In this document: in pieces, positions 31,415 to 34,906 of the stretch
Position numbering within the stretch: the stretch's first letter is position 1
Layout of the letters: every line of letters begins with the position of its first letter
Source: Gracilibacillus suaedae
GTDB lineage: Bacteria; Bacillota; Bacilli; Bacillales; Amphibacillaceae
Assembly (NCBI RefSeq): GCF_017599345.1
Contig: NZ_JAGFVL010000043.1
Coordinates: 1-34,906 of the forward strand
DNA: 34,906 bases
Direction: 5' to 3'
Program-made: the position numbers and the translations under genes
The notes under the pieces: generated by a model
The model's input: the letters and a program-made list of their open reading frames with translations, nothing else
Told to the model about the DNA's origin: nothing
Databases searched by the model: none

Positions 31415-32248
31415 TTATCCTTTGATTCCGGAAGTAGCGCCTGTATCCATTATATATCTTTGAAAAACGATAAAGATAATAATCATCGGTACTAAGGAAA
31501 TAATCGAAGATGATAAAAGTAATACCCAATCAATATTATCTGCTCCTACGATACTACGCAAAGCAATTTGTACTGTATATTTATTAGGATCGCTTAAAAC
31601 AATCAACGGCCAAATATAGTCATTCCATCTCCATTGAAAAGAGAAAATAGCCAATGTAATAGCTACTGGTTTCGCAATCGGAAGCATTAACTGAAAGAAA
31701 ATTTTTCCTTCGTTCGCACCATCAATTCGAGCAGATTCTAATATATCATTCGGAACAGTCATGAAATATTGTCTAAACATAAAGATACCAGTAGCTGTAC
31801 TAATCGAAGGTATGACTAATCCTGCTAAACTGTCATAAAGGTTTAGTTCAAGAATTACAGAAAAAGTTGGATTCATAATAACTTCTGTCGGTAACATCGT
31901 TGTTGCTAACATACAAATCAGAAAAACATTGAGCCATTTGTAATTATATTTCGCTAAGGCAAAACCACAAGAAGCACTCGCTAGTACTGTCAAAACAGTT
32001 GTCACTACTGCAACGATTAACGTATTGACGAAATACTTAATAAATTCCATCGTTTGCCATGAATAAGCATACCCTTCCAATGTTGGGTTCTCAGGAAAGA
32101 TCTTTAATGGATAAGAAAACAACTCATTTCCTGGTTTAAATGAACTTAATAAAAGCCATATAATCGGAAACAAATACATTAGAGCTACTATAAATAATGC
32201 AGTGGTTAACATCGTCGTGGCAAATTTATCATTTAATTTACTATTCAT
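31415..32248 (-). CDS. Sugar ABC transporter permease (MalG type)
   Basis: 277 residues with six membrane segments. The coupling motif for the ATPase is seen as ESARIDGANEGKIFFQLMLPIAKP (EAA loop), and the C-terminus ends in the usual short tail after FQRYIMDTG. It belongs to the carbohydrate uptake CUT1 family. Its start overlaps the end of the partner permease gene by 8 bases. No ATPase is encoded here; Bacillaceae often share one MsmX-type ATPase among such systems. Confidence 0.92.
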   Translation of the reverse strand: MNSKLNDKFATTMLTTALFIVALMYLFPIIWLLLSSFKPGNELFSYPLKIFPENPTLEGYAYSWQTMEFIKYFVNTLIVAVVTTVLTVLASASCGFALAKYNYKWLNVFLICMLATTMLPTEVIMNPTFSVILELNLYDSLAGLVIPSISTATGIFMFRQYFMTVPNDILESARIDGANEGKIFFQLMLPIAKPVAITLAIFSFQWRWNDYIWPLIVLSDPNKYTVQIALRSIVGADNIDWVLLLSSSIISLVPMIIIFIVFQRYIMDTGATSGIKG

Positions 32249-33110
32249 TTACCTTACCACCCTTCGCAAAACGGAACTGTAACAAAGAGAAAACTAATAG
32301 TATTACAAATAAAACCATGGAAGCCGCACTAGCATAGCCTACTCTCATTTGGTCAAAGCCTGTTTCATAAATATATTGCACGATAAAAGTCGTGTCAGTT
32401 CCTGGTCCACCATTAGTTAGTGATTGAACCATAGGAAACTCTTTCATTAAATTGAAAACCGCCAATAATATTACTAAAAATGATGTAGAACGAATAGATG
32501 GTAATGTCACATGCCAAAATTTTTGCCAACCTGATCCACCATCTACATCTGCTGCTTCATATAGTGACCTTGGAATACTAATAATAGCACCGATAAATAT
32601 AAGCATATTAAAAGCAGTTCCCGCCCAGGCGGTAGCAAAAAGTACAACGACAAACGCAAAATTACCATCTGATGACCACGGGATTGGATTGCCACCAATT
32701 ACTTGTATAACAAAATTTACAAATCCAAAGCTTTCTCCAAACATCCATCTCCACAACACACCAACAACAATTGGTGAAACTAACCATGGGAAAAAGAATA
32801 TGATTTTCGCAATATTTTTTCCTCTTGTATGGTTACTAGTTAACATCACTGACACAAATAAAGAAGTAATGTACACAAGCGGTACACCTATCAATGTGTA
32901 TAAAAATGTTCTAGACATCGCTTTGTAGAAGCTCGGATCCTGAAAAAGGTTCATATAATTCTCTAGACCAATAAATGTAGCAACATTTCCGTTGTATTCT
33001 GTTAATGAGTAATAAACACCCAATAATGCAGGCCAAGCGAAAAATAACAAAAACAATACTAAGTTTGCTGCTACAAAAATAAATGCCCATTTTTTATTTG
33101 TATCTTTCAT
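32241..33110 (-). CDS. Sugar ABC transporter permease (MalF/UgpA type)
   Basis: 289 residues with six membrane segments. EAA loop YEAADVDGGSGWQKFWHVTLPSI and the typical GGPGTDTTFIVQYIYETGF block near the C-terminus place it in the CUT1 group. It forms the heterodimeric channel with the gene that follows. ATG start after GGAGGGGG; the upstream intergenic hairpin separates it from the binding protein. Confidence 0.92.
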   Translation of the reverse strand: MKDTNKKWAFIFVAANLVLFLLFFAWPALLGVYYSLTEYNGNVATFIGLENYMNLFQDPSFYKAMSRTFLYTLIGVPLVYITSLFVSVMLTSNHTRGKNIAKIIFFFPWLVSPIVVGVLWRWMFGESFGFVNFVIQVIGGNPIPWSSDGNFAFVVVLFATAWAGTAFNMLIFIGAIISIPRSLYEAADVDGGSGWQKFWHVTLPSIRSTSFLVILLAVFNLMKEFPMVQSLTNGGPGTDTTFIVQYIYETGFDQMRVGYASAASMVLFVILLVFSLLQFRFAKGGKVNE

Positions 33111-33152
33111 TTAGACATCCCCCTCCTACAGGTAGGAAATTTTATATTTTTT

Positions 33153-33183
33153 GAATAGCGACCATTTGAAATGGTCGCTATTC
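33153..33183 (-). other. Intercistronic hairpin between binding protein and permease genes
   Basis: GAATAGCGACCATTT and AAATGGTCGCTATTC are perfect 15-base arms around one base. No T tract follows on the minus strand. Such hairpins stabilise the binding-protein mRNA and lower expression of the permeases, as in malE-malF. Confidence 0.85.
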
Positions 33184-33192
33184 CTTTAAAAA

Positions 33193-34473
33193 TTATTCTA
33201 CATATGCTTCAGTCATCTGTGATTTTACATTTTCTACAGCTTGTTCGACATCTTGTTCACCATTTAGTGCATTAATCATTTCTTCAGCTAAGACACTACC
33301 TAGAGCTCTTTGTGAAACTAATTGCTTTCTGACTAATTCGTTTCTTTGTTGACTTGCAATATCGTCCGTGTTCGCGATTTCGTTCTGATAAATTTCGTAA
33401 GCTTCTGGTGCATGTTCATATTCTACTTCCGCATCTGTTGTTACAGGTAAATATCCACCATGTGTTGCAAGCTCTTCATAATTTTCTTTTTGGTATAACC
33501 AATCGATAAATTCTTTAGCTTGCTCCTCTTGACCAGATCCTTCAAAACCAACTATATAATTTCCTCCAAGGTTGGTTGCACGAACTTCTTCATAAGGCAT
33601 ATAAACAGATTCCCATTCAAAATCAGAAATATTGTTTGCAAAATCTGTAATCTGCCATGAGCCTGACATATATGCTGCTACTCTGCCACTCTTGAACATG
33701 GAAGAAGCATCTTCTCCTGCTGTCCAAACTGCTGTTGGCATGATCGTGTTGTCATTTAATTCAACAAAATTTTGCAATGCTTCTGTCGTTTCTTCATTTG
33801 TAGTATACTCGTCACCTTCTTGATAAAAACCTTTACTGCCATGCTGATATAAGAAAGCGTTTAATCTGTGTTCCGAATTATCCATTACCATGCCATATTG
33901 TGCATCTGTACTTTCAGTAACTGTTTTAACCGCATCAACAAACTCTTCCCATGTCCAAATATCATCTTCACTAGTTGGATATTCAACACCAGCTTCTTCG
34001 AAAAGGTCTTTATTAATAAACATACCGACAGCCGTTAAATCTAGTGGCGGTGCTACTAATTCATCTTCAACAGTGATACCCATTTCAGCTCGTACATTAT
34101 TCGATTCCGCAACATCTGAAAGATCCATTAATTTACCTTGCCATGCAGGATTAAAACCTGTAACACGAGCTAGAGCCGGTGGTTCTTCTGCTCTCATCAT
34201 ATTTGTGATTTTTGTAACCATATCATCATAAGGAACATCTACAACTTCTATTTCAGTTCCTGTTTCCTCTGTATATTTTTCTGCCATTGTAGTTAATGCA
34301 GCTCCTTCTACTTTGTCACCTGAAACATAAAATTGCATTTTTTCCCCTGAAGAATCAGAACCTGAATTATTACCTTCTTCAGAACCGCCATCTCCGGAAC
34401 CGCTTTCATTTCCTGAGCAAGCTACTAAAATGGCAAATAAGATTGCGATAAGTACAAATAAAAGCTTTTTCAC
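33193..34473 (-). CDS. Sugar ABC transporter binding lipoprotein
   Basis: 426 residues. Lipoprotein signal MKKLLFVLIAILFAILVAC with the lipidated Cys19, then a Gly/Ser/Glu-rich linker (20-45). The mature part is a family 1 solute-binding protein (FNPAWQGKLMDLSDVAE, GMFINKDLFEEAGVEYP, WTWEEFVDAVKTVTE, FKSGRVAAYMSGSWQI, GGNYIVGF). It is strikingly acidic, as expected in salt-adapted Bacillaceae. It captures an unknown sugar outside the cell for the two permeases downstream. First gene of the operon; ATG after AGGAGAGG. Confidence 0.93.
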   Translation of the reverse strand: MKKLLFVLIAILFAILVACSGNESGSGDGGSEEGNNSGSDSSGEKMQFYVSGDKVEGAALTTMAEKYTEETGTEIEVVDVPYDDMVTKITNMMRAEEPPALARVTGFNPAWQGKLMDLSDVAESNNVRAEMGITVEDELVAPPLDLTAVGMFINKDLFEEAGVEYPTSEDDIWTWEEFVDAVKTVTESTDAQYGMVMDNSEHRLNAFLYQHGSKGFYQEGDEYTTNEETTEALQNFVELNDNTIMPTAVWTAGEDASSMFKSGRVAAYMSGSWQITDFANNISDFEWESVYMPYEEVRATNLGGNYIVGFEGSGQEEQAKEFIDWLYQKENYEELATHGGYLPVTTDAEVEYEHAPEAYEIYQNEIANTDDIASQQRNELVRKQLVSQRALGSVLAEEMINALNGEQDVEQAVENVKSQMTEAYVE

Positions 34474-34574
34474 AATTAACCTCTCCTTTTTTAATATGTT
34501 TTGTAAGGGTTATCATTTTTCTAGAAATAAAAAGTTTTATCCCTCCAATCATCAATCCAAAAACAAATGATGGT

Positions 34575-34586
34575 TAAGCGCTTTCT
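34575..34586 (-). promoter_or_regulatory. cre-like site just downstream of the ABC operon -10
   Basis: GAAAGCGCTTAAC on the minus strand contains the symmetric AAGCGCTT core of cre and LacI-family operators but departs from the cre consensus at its edges. It lies at about +5 to +20, a roadblock position. Confidence 0.55.
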
Positions 34587-34592
34587 TTTACT

Positions 34593-34621
34593 ATAATATC
34601 AACTACCATGATGTATTTCAA
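34593..34621 (-). promoter_or_regulatory. Promoter of the sugar ABC operon
   Basis: TTGAAA (34621-34616) and TATTAT (34598-34593) are exactly 17 bases apart on the minus strand, about 120 bases before the lipoprotein start. Confidence 0.75.
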
Positions 34622-34713
34622 GTGTTTTTTCAACATTTTATATAAAAAATACCCTTTTTAAAAGATTCAGCCTTAATTAATGATTGGTTTTTACCAGTTA
34701 TTAGTCGGATTAA

Positions 34714-34728
34714 GATTAAGCGCTTTAT
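34714..34728 (-). promoter_or_regulatory. Second AAAGCGCTTAA site upstream of the ABC promoter
   Basis: TAAAGCGCTTAAT on the minus strand repeats the core of the site at 34575-34586, in the same orientation and about 142 bases away. Two copies suggest looping by one repressor, or a site serving a gene beyond the window. Confidence 0.45.
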
Positions 34729-34769
34729 TTTTTTGCTTTTTTCCCAATAAGAAAAACCGGGAAAACCCA

Positions 34770-34906
34770 CCCGATCCTGTTCAAAGTAGTTATTTTGACA
34801 TGATTAATAGCCGTAACAACCGCTTCGGCTTGCCCACTTCGCTTTCCAGGGGGCGTGTCTTCAGCTAACTTTGCAAAGAAGATCGCTTTGCAAAGTGGAT
34901 CTTCAG
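34770..34906. repeat. Probable dispersed intergenic repeat (cut by window end)
   Basis: GC-richer than its surroundings, with CGCTTCGGCTTGCC, ACTTCGCTTTCCAGGGGGCG and nested hairpins: ACTTTGCAAAG pairs with CTTTGCAAAGT (34866-34894), and GAAGATC pairs with GATCTTC (34877-34905). The wording resembles dispersed noncoding repeats I know from Bacillaceae genomes. No reading frame of note. Confidence 0.5.

Larger units (their letters stand above)
34474..34906. other. Upstream region of the ABC operon and start of a repeat-like element
   Basis: No gene is supported. It holds the operon promoter (34593-34621), two copies of AAAGCGCTTAA on the minus strand, and from about 34770 a GC-richer hairpin sequence that runs off the window. 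Confidence 0.6.

Noticed and set aside
34680-34868. Plus-strand 62-codon frame near the window end
   Set aside because: It lies within the repeat-like element, has no clear ribosome site and no recognisable protein features.

Overview
The window looks like chromosomal DNA of a low-GC, probably halotolerant member of the Bacillaceae (Bacillota). The signs are AT-rich intergenic DNA, strong AGGAGG-type ribosome sites with frequent TTG and GTG starts, CcpA-type cre sites, a purine riboswitch, sigma-A promoters, PTS operons with MtlR/SorC regulators, and a very acidic secreted lipoprotein. Assignment to a genus is not possible from the sequence alone.

Layout. (1) 1-2943, minus: the first 981 codons of a large exported surface protein with GLUG-type repeats and 71-residue InlB-type repeats; its 3' end lies outside the window. 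(2) 3089-5036, plus: a guanine-class purine riboswitch with its terminator controls a short NCS2 permease and a phosphoribosyltransferase (purine salvage). A small zinc-ribbon protein follows on the minus strand. (3) 6004-10748, minus: a four-gene acetoin/2-oxo-acid dehydrogenase complex (E3, E2, E1 beta, E1 alpha as they lie), with a divergent SorC-family regulator at 10945-11895. (4) 12117-16776, minus: a glucitol-type PTS operon led by a SAF-domain oxidoreductase and a second SorC regulator, then GutM, IIC, IIBC and IIA. Its promoter is a perfect TTGACA-17-TATAAT with an exact cre site. (5) 17032-24607, minus: a galactitol-type PTS operon with an MtlR-like activator, IIA, IIC, IIB, a small membrane protein, a zinc alcohol dehydrogenase, a degenerate SDR, a canonical SDR and a cysteine-free IIB-like protein. 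(6) 24867-27209, plus: PEP synthase, divergent from operon 5. (7) 27210-28778: a decayed stretch with a LytS-type kinase fragment, a frameshifted alpha/beta hydrolase fragment and a cluster of small inverted repeats. (8) 28779-34473, minus: a sugar ABC importer (lipoprotein and two permeases, no ATPase), an unrecognised 569-residue probable glycan-active protein and a ROK kinase. The window ends in a GC-richer hairpin sequence resembling dispersed Bacillaceae repeats.

How it fits together: this is a carbohydrate- and polyol-use region. Two PTS systems import and phosphorylate polyols and dehydrogenases oxidise them. PEP synthase can replenish the PEP that the PTS uses, and a TPP-dependent dehydrogenase complex can turn a C2 or 2-oxo-acid end product into acyl-CoA. 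Neither PTS operon carries the standard downstream enzymes (sorbitol-6-P dehydrogenase, tagatose kinase or aldolase), so both substrates are open.

The most unusual points are paired normal and degenerate enzymes in operon 5 (IIB with IIB lacking cysteine; SDR with SDR lacking the glycine motif), the SAF-oxidoreductase glucitol-type operon, and GTAAC palindromes shared by the two SorC-linked promoters.
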